Origin: an uncultured Microbulbifer sp.
Lineage (GTDB): Bacteria; Pseudomonadota; Gammaproteobacteria; Pseudomonadales; Cellvibrionaceae
NCBI RefSeq assembly: GCF_947489355.1
Contig: NZ_CANLDD010000042.1
Location: forward strand, 1 to 40,446
Reading direction: 5' to 3'
Length of the DNA: 40,446 nt
Numbering within the stretch: position 1 is the first letter of the stretch; each line of letters starts with the position of its first letter. The translations under genes and the position numbers were made by a program. Below are positions 27,041 to 34,630 of the stretch, one piece after another. A model generated the notes under the pieces. The model did no database searches and had not been told where the DNA came from. It was given only the letters and a program-made list of their open reading frames with translations.

Positions 27041-27250
27041 CAAGAGTAGCTTCGTCTATCTACCAGCGAAAAGCTCTAAGTCATCGGCTTTTAAAGGGTT
27101 CCAAAAGTGATCAAGAGCAGCGAAAATGCTGGGATATAAAAAACTGTTTTATATCCACTGGTGTAGTCTTGTGCCAATTACAGGCAGCTGAATGATTCGC
27201 TTGGTTTTTTTCGTGTTCGAAGGGGGGGGAGTCTTGAGAGTATAGAGTAA
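27037..27250 (+). repeat. Diverged direct repeat, copy A (upstream of GHKL-nuclease gene)
   Basis: This roughly 210-bp stretch aligns by eye with 39000-39210. Shared blocks include GATCAA-AG, CTTC-TCTAT, TTCCAAAA, CGAAAATG followed by TGGGATATAA or TGGATATAAT, and GTGCCAATT. Each copy lies about 50-75 bp before the start of an AT-rich accessory gene. One reading frame is alignable (LLKGSKSD...RKCWDI against LLRGFQKD...RKCLDI) but is broken by stops here. It may be a decayed small gene or a shared leader/regulatory segment. Confidence 0.65.
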
Positions 27251-27325
27251 GGTGATGTTAAGTATTAAGAAGTTTCTTTTGGATTAACTGTTTGGCACGT
27301 TCAGAGCTAAAGATAAAGGATTATC

Positions 27326-29329
27326 ATGAGTAACGTAAATATAAAAAGAGCCATAGATAATATACGCTCGGGAACTAGCGTTTATACACCGATTGTAGAA
27401 GTCATAGTCAATGCGATTCAAGCGATTGAATCTACTAACATGTGCATGCGCGATGGTCTAGTAGATATTGCCATAAAGCGAGCTCGACAGATCGATCTAG
27501 TTGATTCAATACCAGAAGTAGAGGGATTCGAAGTCGTTGATAATGGTATAGGTTTTACTGATCAAAACCGTGATTCTTTTGATACTCTTTATTCAGCTCA
27601 TAAAATAGCTGAGGGCGGTAAAGGATTTGGTCGCTTCACCTGCTTGAAGTACTTTGAAGATATGGAGGTAGAAAGCTCATTCCAAAAAAATGGAAAATTA
27701 TTTGATAGATCTTTCAAGATGGGAAAAGAGAATGAAATAATTATAAATGAAAAAAAAGAAAAATCGAATAAAAATATTACAGGTAGCAAAATAAAACTTT
27801 TAAAAATTAAAAAGAAAAAATTTCCAGAAAAAAAGATTCAGACTATAGCAAGGATTTTGGTTGAGCGTTTGTTACCATTTTTTGTAAATAAGGATAGAAT
27901 ACCACCAAAAATTGTACTTCGAGAAGAAGATGAATCAGAGGTAATTATACTTAACGAGTATGTAGAAACTCAGAGTCAAATACAGGAAATAAATTCAGCA
28001 AGTAGTAATTTTTGTCTTGAAAGAAATGAGGGGGAAGAGCGTTTTATAGCTAGGGTTTTTAAATTTTATTCGCCTAGGAGTCAAACAAGCAAAGTTAGCT
28101 TAGTGGCTCATAGAAGAGAAGTTACAAGTGTTTCTTTGCATAAGTATATTCCTGAGTTTATTGAAGAATTTTACGATAGAAAAATTACTGGTGAAGAAAT
28201 AGCGGAAAAGAACTTCACGATTAAGGTCTACGTTTTTGGTGAATACTTGGATGAAAACGTATCTCTTGAGCGTGGTGGATTTGAATTCCAAAAAGAAAAT
28301 GACGTAATTTATGGGATTTCTCAGGTTGAAATTGAAAAGAATGCGGCAGAATTAGCCAGATCTGCTGTGAATTCAGAGGTTCAGGAGAGATATGAGAAAA
28401 AGAAAAAGAAAGTAAAGGACTATGTTAATGAACAAGCTCCTTGGCATAAGGGGATGTTAAGCGAAATCGACTTAACTGATATGCCATACAATGCAACTAA
28501 CGAACAAATAGAAACTAAACTGCAAAAGAAAAAATACGAGCAAGAGATTCAAGTTAGGGGCGAAGTAAGTAGGATTTTGGGGGAAGGTAATCTTGAAGAT
28601 CTTAAAGAAAATGCTTCGGATATAGTAAGAAGAATTTCTGGATCTACCAAAAATGATCTTGCGCATTATATCGCTCTTAGACGTAGTGTTATTGATTTGT
28701 TTGATAGAAGTCTGCAGGTTGAAGGTGATGGTAGCTACTCTTCAGAAGGAGTAGTCCACGATATTATTTTCCCAAGAAGGGGTGACTCAGATACAACAGC
28801 ATTTGAGGAGCACAACCTTTGGCTGATTGATGAAAGGTTAAATTTTACTGAGTACCTTTCTTCAGATTTACCACTGAAAGGAAGGCAGGATAGACCAGAT
28901 CTTCTTGCGTATGATTCAAGAGTCGTTTTCCGTGGTGAAAACGAAGCTACAAATCCAGTCACAATATTTGAGTTCAAAAAGCCCCAGCGTGATGATTTTG
29001 TAAATCCGTCTTCTAATGAGGACCCCGTTCAACAAGTAGTAAGATATGTAAGACGACTCCGTTCCGGTGATTTCAAAACCCCTCAGGGTAGAGAAATTCT
29101 AATTTCTGAGAATACTCCATTCTATGGGTTCGTTGTTTGTGATTTAGCAAAAAAAGTGAGATCTTGGCTAGAGGAAGAGAAAGATTTTAAACCGATGCCA
29201 GATAGATTGGGTTACTTTCAGAGGCATGAAAACTTAAATTTGTATATTGAGGTTATCGGCTGGGATAAGGTTTTAAAAGACGCGTCAATGAGAAGTCGAA
29301 TATTTTTTCATAAACTCGGGATCGTTTAA
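27326..29329 (+). CDS. GHKL-type ATPase with C-terminal PD-(D/E)XK-like nuclease domain
   Basis: This 667-residue protein is visibly AT-rich compared with the housekeeping genes. The N-terminal GHKL ATP-binding fold has the N box (E25-VIV-N29-AIQAIE), G1 box (VV-D72-N-G74-I-G76-F) and G2 lid (GG-K-G-FGRF, 97-104). A Lys-rich, coiled-coil-like middle (about 370-460) leads to a C-terminal region with D525 (RPDLL) and E549-F-K551 (TIFEFKKP), the spacing of a PD-(D/E)XK nuclease. An ATP-gated nuclease acting on foreign DNA is plausible; this is inference. It sits alone between two integrase genes, a typical defence-gene position. I do not recognise a named system with this architecture. Confidence 0.75.
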   Translation: MSNVNIKRAIDNIRSGTSVYTPIVEVIVNAIQAIESTNMCMRDGLVDIAIKRARQIDLVDSIPEVEGFEVVDNGIGFTDQNRDSFDTLYSAHKIAEGGKGFGRFTCLKYFEDMEVESSFQKNGKLFDRSFKMGKENEIIINEKKEKSNKNITGSKIKLLKIKKKKFPEKKIQTIARILVERLLPFFVNKDRIPPKIVLREEDESEVIILNEYVETQSQIQEINSASSNFCLERNEGEERFIARVFKFYSPRSQTSKVSLVAHRREVTSVSLHKYIPEFIEEFYDRKITGEEIAEKNFTIKVYVFGEYLDENVSLERGGFEFQKENDVIYGISQVEIEKNAAELARSAVNSEVQERYEKKKKKVKDYVNEQAPWHKGMLSEIDLTDMPYNATNEQIETKLQKKKYEQEIQVRGEVSRILGEGNLEDLKENASDIVRRISGSTKNDLAHYIALRRSVIDLFDRSLQVEGDGSYSSEGVVHDIIFPRRGDSDTTAFEEHNLWLIDERLNFTEYLSSDLPLKGRQDRPDLLAYDSRVVFRGENEATNPVTIFEFKKPQRDDFVNPSSNEDPVQQVVRYVRRLRSGDFKTPQGREILISENTPFYGFVVCDLAKKVRSWLEEEKDFKPMPDRLGYFQRHENLNLYIEVIGWDKVLKDASMRSRIFFHKLGIV

Positions 29330-29385
29330 TTTGCGGTCTAAATTTAATGCATAATAATTGGGTGTATGGGAAGCCACTGTGCGCC

Positions 29386-29426
29386 GCTGTTTGTGCATTT
29401 GCTTCTTAAGTTTTTGCACAAACAGC
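29386..29426. repeat. Perfect 12-bp inverted repeat
   Basis: GCTGTTTGTGCA and TGCACAAACAGC flank a 17-base loop, between the stop of the GHKL-nuclease gene and the stop of the converging integrase gene. It may act as a bidirectional terminator or an integrase/excisionase binding site. No long T-run adjoins it. Confidence 0.55.
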
Positions 29427-29453
29427 TCTACTTCGTGTTTCTTATGACTTAGG

Positions 29454-29472
29454 AGGGGGTTCAAAACCCCCT
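29454..29472. terminator. Hairpin overlapping the integrase stop codon
   Basis: AGGGGGTT-caa-AACCCCCT is a perfect 8-bp stem spanning the last codons and stop of the leftward integrase gene. It could end both converging transcripts, but there is no T-run. Confidence 0.45.
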
Positions 29473-30663
29473 GCCTATGGCCTTTTCATCCAGGTAAATA
29501 CTGATCTCATCATAATCAATGCCATGCCCAGCTTGGTATGCCTGTGTGACACGCTCATCGGTGTGGGCCATTAGGTGCTGCACATCCTTCACGTTATATC
29601 CCATCCGTTTAAATCGGTCTGAGGCGAGGCTGCGTACTTCGTGGAAGCTGGGCGGGGTTTGATCCTTGGGTAGGCTGATATATAGGCTGGTGGTATTTCG
29701 GGCTTCGGTAAACATATCGCTCAAACGGTCGGGGCTTACCTGGCAGATGTGCTCTTTAGTTTTCCCTGTCCGGCGTTGTTTGGGTGTGTGGCTTAGCAAG
29801 TAGGGGCAGTGATAGTTTCTTAGACTTAGTTCTGTGGCACGGCTGATCAGCTTGCCCAGTTGCTGGTGCGTCTTTAGGTTAAAACTGAGGTGGCTGGCTG
29901 CTAGGCTGTCCCTCTGCGCTTCGGATTTATTGATGGTCTTTCGGAGGTGGTTGCCTTGCAGGTGCTCATCAAAGCGGAGCTCGCAGATATCGGCACGACG
30001 CATGGTGGTGAGCATGCTGATGCCCATGGCGATCTGTAGTGTCTCATAGCCAAGTTCACCTGCTTTCTCATAAATGGCCCAGTAGGCTTCCAGGGTGAGG
30101 CGTTGCCGCTTTTTGGTAGGCTTGCCCTTTTCTAACAGGCGTGGGCGATCATCCGCAGTAGTGAATGGGTTACTATCGAGTTTACACAGTCCTTCTGCCA
30201 TTAAGTAATTAAAAAATTTATTAAATTCGGCGCGACGTGCGTGCTGCTGGTGATAGGTGAGGGATTCCCACCATTTACGCAGATCAGCTAGCTTGGCTTT
30301 GTGTATTGGGGTGGTTTCAAAATCCTGACCAAATCGGTTAAGAGCGTTGCAACGGTTGCGCCAGCTTGCTTTGCTGGATAGGCACAAGTCATTTTGTTCA
30401 CGCCACTCTATGTAGCGTATGACGTGGTGAGCGAAACTGGCCCTGTCGGGCACTTTTACCGGCTTAGCTTGAACACTTTCCCCGCGTAAAGCGTTGGCTT
30501 CCTGAGCCAAGCGAATAGCGTCTTCTAGTGGCGCAGAAAAAACCCGGTAACGCCCATCCGGTAAACAGTAGCGCCAATAGTTTTCACGTTTGCGCGCGTC
30601 GGGGTAAAGGTTGTCCGGTAAAGAGGTATTGCCCCACTTTCGGGTCTTTCTGGGTCTGGCCAT
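29461..30663 (-). CDS. Phage-type tyrosine integrase
   Basis: This 400-residue site-specific recombinase has an N-terminal arm-binding/SAM-like part and a C-terminal catalytic domain with the usual residues: Arg in TTMRRADICELR, Lys in LRKTINKSEAQ, H-x-x-R in FHEVRSLASDRF, His in LMAHTDERVTQ and the nucleophile Tyr in VTQAYQAGHG. It probably integrates the element at tRNA-Ala, as its decayed relative abuts that gene; its own att sites were not found. An excisionase-like gene lies 28 bp upstream in the same direction. Length is normal and the gene looks intact. Confidence 0.93.
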   Translation of the reverse strand: MARPRKTRKWGNTSLPDNLYPDARKRENYWRYCLPDGRYRVFSAPLEDAIRLAQEANALRGESVQAKPVKVPDRASFAHHVIRYIEWREQNDLCLSSKASWRNRCNALNRFGQDFETTPIHKAKLADLRKWWESLTYHQQHARRAEFNKFFNYLMAEGLCKLDSNPFTTADDRPRLLEKGKPTKKRQRLTLEAYWAIYEKAGELGYETLQIAMGISMLTTMRRADICELRFDEHLQGNHLRKTINKSEAQRDSLAASHLSFNLKTHQQLGKLISRATELSLRNYHCPYLLSHTPKQRRTGKTKEHICQVSPDRLSDMFTEARNTTSLYISLPKDQTPPSFHEVRSLASDRFKRMGYNVKDVQHLMAHTDERVTQAYQAGHGIDYDEISIYLDEKAIGRGF

Positions 30664-30691
30664 GTCCGTTGTTCACTAATGTGGATTGCTG

Positions 30692-30934
30692 TCAGCCCAC
30701 CAGCAGGTCGATACCGGTTTTTGGCCTGTTGTCGTTGGCGCCAAGCCGCATTGGGGTTTGTCCTGTGTGATCGCGAATAGCGAACCTATCGGCATCCACA
30801 TAGGGCTCCCCGGCGATGATCTGGCCGGGGATATGCTCGGCGGTGATCCACTCGATTATTTTGTCTCTACCGGGGCGGGAGCCTAATTCAAATTGCTCTT
30901 TAGCCCAGGTGATTCCTTTCACCAGCTTACCCAT
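30692..30934 (-). CDS. Excisionase-like winged-helix protein
   Basis: This 80-residue protein contains ITWAKEQFELGSRPGRDKII and EWITAEHIPGQIIAGEPYVD, the winged-helix pattern of phage excisionases (often annotated as Xis or DNA-binding protein), which bend att DNA and direct excision. It lies directly upstream of the integrase in the same orientation, the usual pairing. Its start overlaps the stop of the upstream membrane-protein gene by eight bases. Confidence 0.75.
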   Translation of the reverse strand: MGKLVKGITWAKEQFELGSRPGRDKIIEWITAEHIPGQIIAGEPYVDADRFAIRDHTGQTPMRLGANDNRPKTGIDLLVG

Positions 30935-32054
30935 TGAATAGCCCTCCCTGGCTCACCAAGGCAAAGCCCTTGCTGTTGCGTGTTATTTCTCCCGACTCTT
31001 GCAGGGCGTCGAAAACAGGTTTAACAGCTGGGTAACCACCACGAATGCGCCTACTGATGTTGCGTAACACGGGCCGGGTGCCGAACTCTCCGGCGCAAAT
31101 TTGGTTGGCCAGTTCAATCTGATCCTGGCTGAGGTTAGCGTTTACAAACCGTTTAGCTGGCGTTGAGAGCCGTTTAGAAACCGTTGAAAACTGTTTAGAA
31201 AGCGTTGAGGAATCTTGCTCTCCCGTGGGCAACCGTTTAGCTACTGTTGGCAGCTGTTTAGCGTCATTTAGCAACTGTTTAGGCTCAGTTGGCGACCGTT
31301 TAGCGTCCGTTGAAAACCGTTTAGAATCCGTTGAAAACTGTTTAGTTGGCGTTGAAAACCGTTTAAACGGTTGAGCTGACCGTTTACAAACCGTTGAGGC
31401 AGCGTTAAACGCTAGTAACGCCACCAGCCCTACCACATCAGTGATGATTGCCAGGGCGAGGAATCCGACGTGCTGTAGTCGCACGGGATCCACATTGAGC
31501 GTGCTGGCCAGGCTGCTAAATGCACCGTGTGCGCTGGCGCCTGGTTGCGCTGTGGAAAGGCTTTCGATCAACTGGCTGCGCTGGGCTTCCAGGGCATGCA
31601 ATTTGGGGGTGGTATCAATAGCGCGCTGGCGGTAGCCGTTGGCGGCATCTGTGGCGATCAGACTGTTTAGGCTGTTGATCTGTTCTTTAATGCTGTTGAG
31701 CTGCTGTTCAAGCGCTTGGTATTCCAGGCTGCCCTGGGTACTGCGCTGCTGCTGTTCTTCACTGTGTGTGGCGAGGAATCCAACGGTGGCGACAATGCTG
31801 ATCACCACCAGTAATGGCCAGAGCGCGAGGAGGACATGGCCGCTGAGCTGTCCCTGGGAGCGCAGCCAGAGGCCCAGAGGCGCAAAACTAAACTTACACA
31901 GCTCCAGAGCAACGGCGGTAAGGCCGGCCACTACCTGGCTGCCGGTAGTGCTGGGTATAGCGATCCACAGCTGCACAGTAAAGGCGAGGCTGGTGCCGCA
32001 GAAAATGAGTGCGGCGATGCCGGTGAGGGATTGCCAGAGTCTCACGCCGCACAT
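30927..32054 (-). CDS. Membrane protein with heptapeptide repeat tract and winged-helix-like C-terminus
   Basis: This 375-residue protein has three N-terminal membrane segments (SLTGIAALIFCGTSLAFTV, AGLTAVALELCKFSFAPLGL, LLALWPLLVVISIVATVGFL). A Gln/Leu-rich coiled coil (about 105-165) and a fourth membrane segment (VGFLALAIITDVVGLVALLAF) follow, then twelve 7-residue units of the form K-R/Q-F/L-S/P-T-x-x encoded by the 21-bp DNA repeat at 31147-31398. The C-terminus (QIELANQICAGEFGTRPVL...FDALQESGEITR) looks like a small helix-turn-helix domain. AGGAGG directly precedes the start. I do not recognise a function; the phage-type neighbours suggest a role in the mobile element. Confidence 0.65.
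   Translation of the reverse strand: MCGVRLWQSLTGIAALIFCGTSLAFTVQLWIAIPSTTGSQVVAGLTAVALELCKFSFAPLGLWLRSQGQLSGHVLLALWPLLVVISIVATVGFLATHSEEQQQRSTQGSLEYQALEQQLNSIKEQINSLNSLIATDAANGYRQRAIDTTPKLHALEAQRSQLIESLSTAQPGASAHGAFSSLASTLNVDPVRLQHVGFLALAIITDVVGLVALLAFNAASTVCKRSAQPFKRFSTPTKQFSTDSKRFSTDAKRSPTEPKQLLNDAKQLPTVAKRLPTGEQDSSTLSKQFSTVSKRLSTPAKRFVNANLSQDQIELANQICAGEFGTRPVLRNISRRIRGGYPAVKPVFDALQESGEITRNSKGFALVSQGGLFNG
31147..31398. repeat. Twelve tandem 21-bp repeats (iteron-like)
   Basis: The plus-strand unit is close to AACCGTTTAGNNNCCGTTGA plus one base. Twelve units fit exactly into 252 bp, one of them (near 31,210-31,230) strongly degenerate. The repeat stays in frame inside the membrane-protein gene and encodes the K-R-F-S-T-x-x heptads. 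Directly repeated 20-22-bp units are also the form of plasmid and phage replication iterons, so the tract may be both coding and a protein-binding array. Confidence 0.85.
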
Positions 32055-32059
32055 CCTCC

Positions 32060-32590
32060 TTACTTGGATGGCTCGCTAAACGCCGGCATGACTTGCTGTA
32101 AAAGCCAGGCTTGTGATTTGGAAGTGTTGGCAGTGACTGCTTTATGCTCACAATCCGCTGGACAGTGGAGGGCGACAACTAGCTTTGGCATCATGCATTT
32201 AAATAGGGGATTGCTGAATCTTACCTTTAGGTCTTCAACAAGAACGTGCCAGCGATCAATCTCCTCCTCCAAATGCCCAGAGAAATATTCGATAACAGCT
32301 TGGGCTCTGATAAACTCTCGTGCCTCTTCGGCAGACAGTAGCCGGTAGGCCACAATATCTTTTTCGTGGTCGTCGTGATCCCAATCCCCAAGGGGCAGAT
32401 CAAACGAGTCACCGGCAAATACAGCCAGCTCCGTGCCCTGGCGCAGGCGAATAGCGATTGGGGTATCTGCTTCAATCCCTGCTGGAAGATCAGCAGTCTC
32501 GTTTCCTGCAAATTTTGTCCATTCGGGCATTTCAGGCTTTGGAGCCTGAATCTCTTCGGTGGGTTCTACACTTTTAATTTGGACATCCAT
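32060..32590 (-). CDS. Hypothetical phage-type protein, 176 residues
   Basis: An acidic soluble protein: a Pro/Glu-rich N-terminus (residues 1-35) is followed by a mixed domain (TPIAIRLRQGTELAVFAGDSF, then DIVAYRLLSAEEAREFIRAQ). No signal peptide or membrane segment is visible. AAAAGGATC precedes the ATG. It ends five bases before the membrane-protein gene, so the two are likely co-transcribed. I do not recognise a family. Confidence 0.65.
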   Translation of the reverse strand: MDVQIKSVEPTEEIQAPKPEMPEWTKFAGNETADLPAGIEADTPIAIRLRQGTELAVFAGDSFDLPLGDWDHDDHEKDIVAYRLLSAEEAREFIRAQAVIEYFSGHLEEEIDRWHVLVEDLKVRFSNPLFKCMMPKLVVALHCPADCEHKAVTANTSKSQAWLLQQVMPAFSEPSK

Positions 32591-32642
32591 AATTAGATCC
32601 TTTTAAAAAGGGGCCCAGTACCAAAGGCCCTAAGCTTGGGGG

Positions 32643-32675
32643 TACAGCTGACTGAATGCACCAGGGGCGCGGTGA
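32643..32675 (+). repeat. 33-bp intergenic direct repeat, copy 1
   Basis: TACAGCTGACTGAATGC followed by ACCAGGGGCGCGGTG lies just downstream of the leftward gene 32682-33365. It is nearly identical to 33401-33433 (about 30 of 33 positions). Both copies occupy 3' flanks in the same small-gene operon, so the repeat may mark RNA processing, a binding site or a past duplication. Confidence 0.75.
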
Positions 32676-32681
32676 GAATGA

Positions 32682-33365
32682 TTAATGATCGATATCCAGA
32701 TCAATCGAGTGCCCGTATATCTCTTCGATTCCAGTAATTAGGGTTTCTCGGCAGTAAAGTTTGAATAGATAGCCAATCAATCCATAGTTATGAGTATGAG
32801 CTTGAGGTCCTCGCCGGTAAGTTTTTCCATCCTGATTTAGATAGCAAATACGATAACCATTTTCGCCCTCATCCTTAAACAGGCTAATACGGACACTTTC
32901 CCAAGAGTGCTCTGGATGATTAAGGGTTAAATAAATTGCATGTTCGCTTTCTTTCCAATCCAGTTTTATTTCATCGTATGCCCATTCTTCTTCTTTCCAG
33001 CTGCTTTCTATTTCTTCTAGGAGTTGGCTGGCAGAAATTTCCTTGGGCACTGGGGTTAATGCTTTTTCAATTAGTGGTTTCAGGTGATCATTGGCTTGTT
33101 CATGAAGCACACTGGTGTACAGCTCTCCAACCATATCTGAGATATACTTATTGTACTCTGGTAGAGATATTTGACTTGCACTAACGGATAGTTGCTCTTT
33201 AATATTCTCTGCAAGAACTTTTCCAAAATCACTGTATTCACGGAGAGCACTGTCTAGTACTGATTCAATTGTTTTTTCGAGCTTTTTGTTAATAGCCTCT
33301 TTCAGTCGGCCATCTTTAATATAATTTTCGAGTCCGGTAGATACGAGCTGTTGTATTTCGTTCAT
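32682..33365 (-). CDS. Hypothetical phage-type protein, 227 residues
   Basis: The N-terminal half is helical and amphipathic (NYIKDGRLKEAINKKLEKTI, EYSDFGKVLAENIKEQLSV). The C-terminal half looks like a compact beta-rich domain (HAIYLTLNHPEHSWESVRIS, GYRICYLNQDGKTYRRG) and ends with acidic DLDIDH. I chose the ATG at 33365, preceded by AAAAGGAC; an upstream start at 33395 would add ten residues. The gene is flanked on both sides by the 33-bp repeat. No family is recognised. Confidence 0.65.
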   Translation of the reverse strand: MNEIQQLVSTGLENYIKDGRLKEAINKKLEKTIESVLDSALREYSDFGKVLAENIKEQLSVSASQISLPEYNKYISDMVGELYTSVLHEQANDHLKPLIEKALTPVPKEISASQLLEEIESSWKEEEWAYDEIKLDWKESEHAIYLTLNHPEHSWESVRISLFKDEGENGYRICYLNQDGKTYRRGPQAHTHNYGLIGYLFKLYCRETLITGIEEIYGHSIDLDIDH

Positions 33366-33400
33366 GACATTTGTCCTTTTAGTTAATGACCCCAAATAGT

Positions 33401-33433
33401 TACAGCTGACTGAATGCGCCAGGGGCGCAGTGG
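33401..33433 (+). repeat. 33-bp intergenic direct repeat, copy 2
   Basis: TACAGCTGACTGAATGC followed by GCCAGGGGCGCAGTG lies just beyond the stop of the DUF6378-like gene. It contains the small dyad GCGCC-agg-GGCGC, which is partly lost in copy 1 at 32643-32675. Confidence 0.75.
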
Positions 33434-33442
33434 AAATTCGGT

Positions 33443-33733
33443 TTAAGTTGTTGTCCTGTTCTTAGCTGCGGCTTCACCGGCCAGGGCAAGATAGGCTGCG
33501 CCGTCTTCATAGTCGTCTGGTACAAACACCCCGCAGCTTGCACGGGACTGCTTCAGTAGCACCATAAACAGCCATCCCTGTTCTTCGGTGAGCTTGGTTC
33601 CGTGTAGGGCATTGAATGCGGTCACGGTTTTGGCCATGGAGCGCTCGCCATTCCCCGCATCACGTTGTTCAGCACGGTCACGCATATGCTGAGCGGCCTT
33701 TTTCAGGAAGGCGTGGGCACTGTGGTCGGTCAT
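33443..33733 (-). CDS. DUF6378-like phage protein
   Basis: This 96-residue protein has FLKKAAQHMRDRAEQRD, GERSMAKTVTAFNALHGTKL, EEQGWLFMVLLKQSR, YEDGAAYLALAGEAAA, the pattern I associate with the DUF6378 family of phage proteins of unknown function. Its start overlaps the stop of the preceding gene (ATGA, 33733-33730), so the pair is translationally coupled. It is last in a three-gene coupled run (34274 to 33443). Confidence 0.7.
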   Translation of the reverse strand: MTDHSAHAFLKKAAQHMRDRAEQRDAGNGERSMAKTVTAFNALHGTKLTEEQGWLFMVLLKQSRASCGVFVPDDYEDGAAYLALAGEAAAKNRTTT

Positions 33734-34068
33734 GCGAACTCGCTCTCATTGATTTGCTTTGCAAGGTGATCGAGGGCTGCGAGGTAATTAGTTGCAGCGT
33801 CCCGGCTGCTGATGAAGGCGTCTTTTATAGCCTCTTCACGGTTTGTTCCGTGGCCCTGTGCCAAGCCTGAACCCAAGGCTTCGTGAATAGTGTTGTGGTC
33901 GAGGTTTAGGACTGCGTGATAATCCAATGACCCGCCCAAATTGCGGCGGCAGATCATTTCCCCGAGGGGGTTGCCATGTAGCACAACGGTTTCTATGCCG
34001 ACTATTGGCCTACGGCAGCTTCCCTCAGTCTCTGTGATTGGTGTTGTTACATACTCAATGCCTTTCAT
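33730..34068 (-). CDS. Hypothetical phage-type protein, 112 residues
   Basis: A small soluble protein (GIETVVLHGNPLGEMICRRN, HAVLNLDHNTIHEALGSGLA, then a helical Ala-rich end) overlapping both neighbours by ATGA-type four-base overlaps. Such compact coupling is typical of phage early-gene runs. No family recognised. Confidence 0.65.
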   Translation of the reverse strand: MKGIEYVTTPITETEGSCRRPIVGIETVVLHGNPLGEMICRRNLGGSLDYHAVLNLDHNTIHEALGSGLAQGHGTNREEAIKDAFISSRDAATNYLAALDHLAKQINESEFA

Positions 34069-34274
34069 ACGGCACTCCCTCCCTGGTTGCGTATGCGAAT
34101 AGTTTTAATGGTGGGTTTGCGCTGGAAACGGGTACGGAGTTGTTCCTGGGAATCGGTGCCGGCGCTGACAATGATTGAGACGAGCAGGCCGAACTGGATC
34201 AGGCCGTGTTTAATGGCTTTAGCGACGGCATCGGTACTGTTACGGGCGTGCAATTTAAAGAAGCATTCAGTCAT
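34065..34274 (-). CDS. Hypothetical small protein, 69 residues
   Basis: It begins MTECFFKLHARNSTDAVAKA and ends with a basic tail (RFQRKPTIKTIRIRNQGG). It would lead the leftward coupled run and overlaps the next gene by ATGA. Its ATG shares CATG with the start of the rightward RusA fragment, and no good ribosome-binding site precedes it, so either this start or the RusA start is not original. Confidence 0.5.
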   Translation of the reverse strand: MTECFFKLHARNSTDAVAKAIKHGLIQFGLLVSIIVSAGTDSQEQLRTRFQRKPTIKTIRIRNQGGSAV

Positions 34275-34569
34275 GGAAGTAGCGGCAGCCCTGGTGAGAA
34301 GCGGTCAACGCCGCCCCAATGAGCCCCTGGCACAGGTGTATATCGAGATTGAGCGCGGTTCTGCCGGTGAACTGGACGATGACAACCTGCAGGGTGGCAC
34401 AAAGCTGCTGATCGATGTGCTGGAAAAGCCCAGCCGGACCAATCCCCACGGCCTGGGCTTGATCGAGAACGACAACAACCAGTGCGTAGTTAAGCGTCGA
34501 GTCACCCAGGCGCCGGCCAAGCGTGGTCAAGGGTATACCCGAGTACTGATTGCGGAGGTGTTGGAATGA
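34273..34569 (+). pseudogene. rusA: RusA-family Holliday junction resolvase, N-terminally truncated
   Basis: The 98-residue frame (MEVAAALVRSGQRRP onward) corresponds to the C-terminal two thirds of RusA-type resolvases. The metal-site region ELDDDNLQGGTKLLIDVL, then LGLIENDNNQCVVKRRV, has the expected acidic residues. Family members are about 120 or more residues with an N-terminal PPSxN strand. That part is absent, and the upstream frame is unlike it. A deletion or recombination at about 34,273 is likely. The intact enzyme would cut four-way junctions during phage recombination. Confidence 0.65.
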
Positions 34570-34630
34570 GCCAGGTTGAGCTTCTGAGAAGATTCCGGCA
34601 ATTCGTTGGTTGATCGTGATAGGGGGAAAG

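Noticed and set aside
31147-31398. CRISPR array
   Set aside because: The units are head-to-tail 21-bp repeats with no unique spacers of constant length and they keep an open reading frame, so this is a tandem repeat and not a CRISPR.
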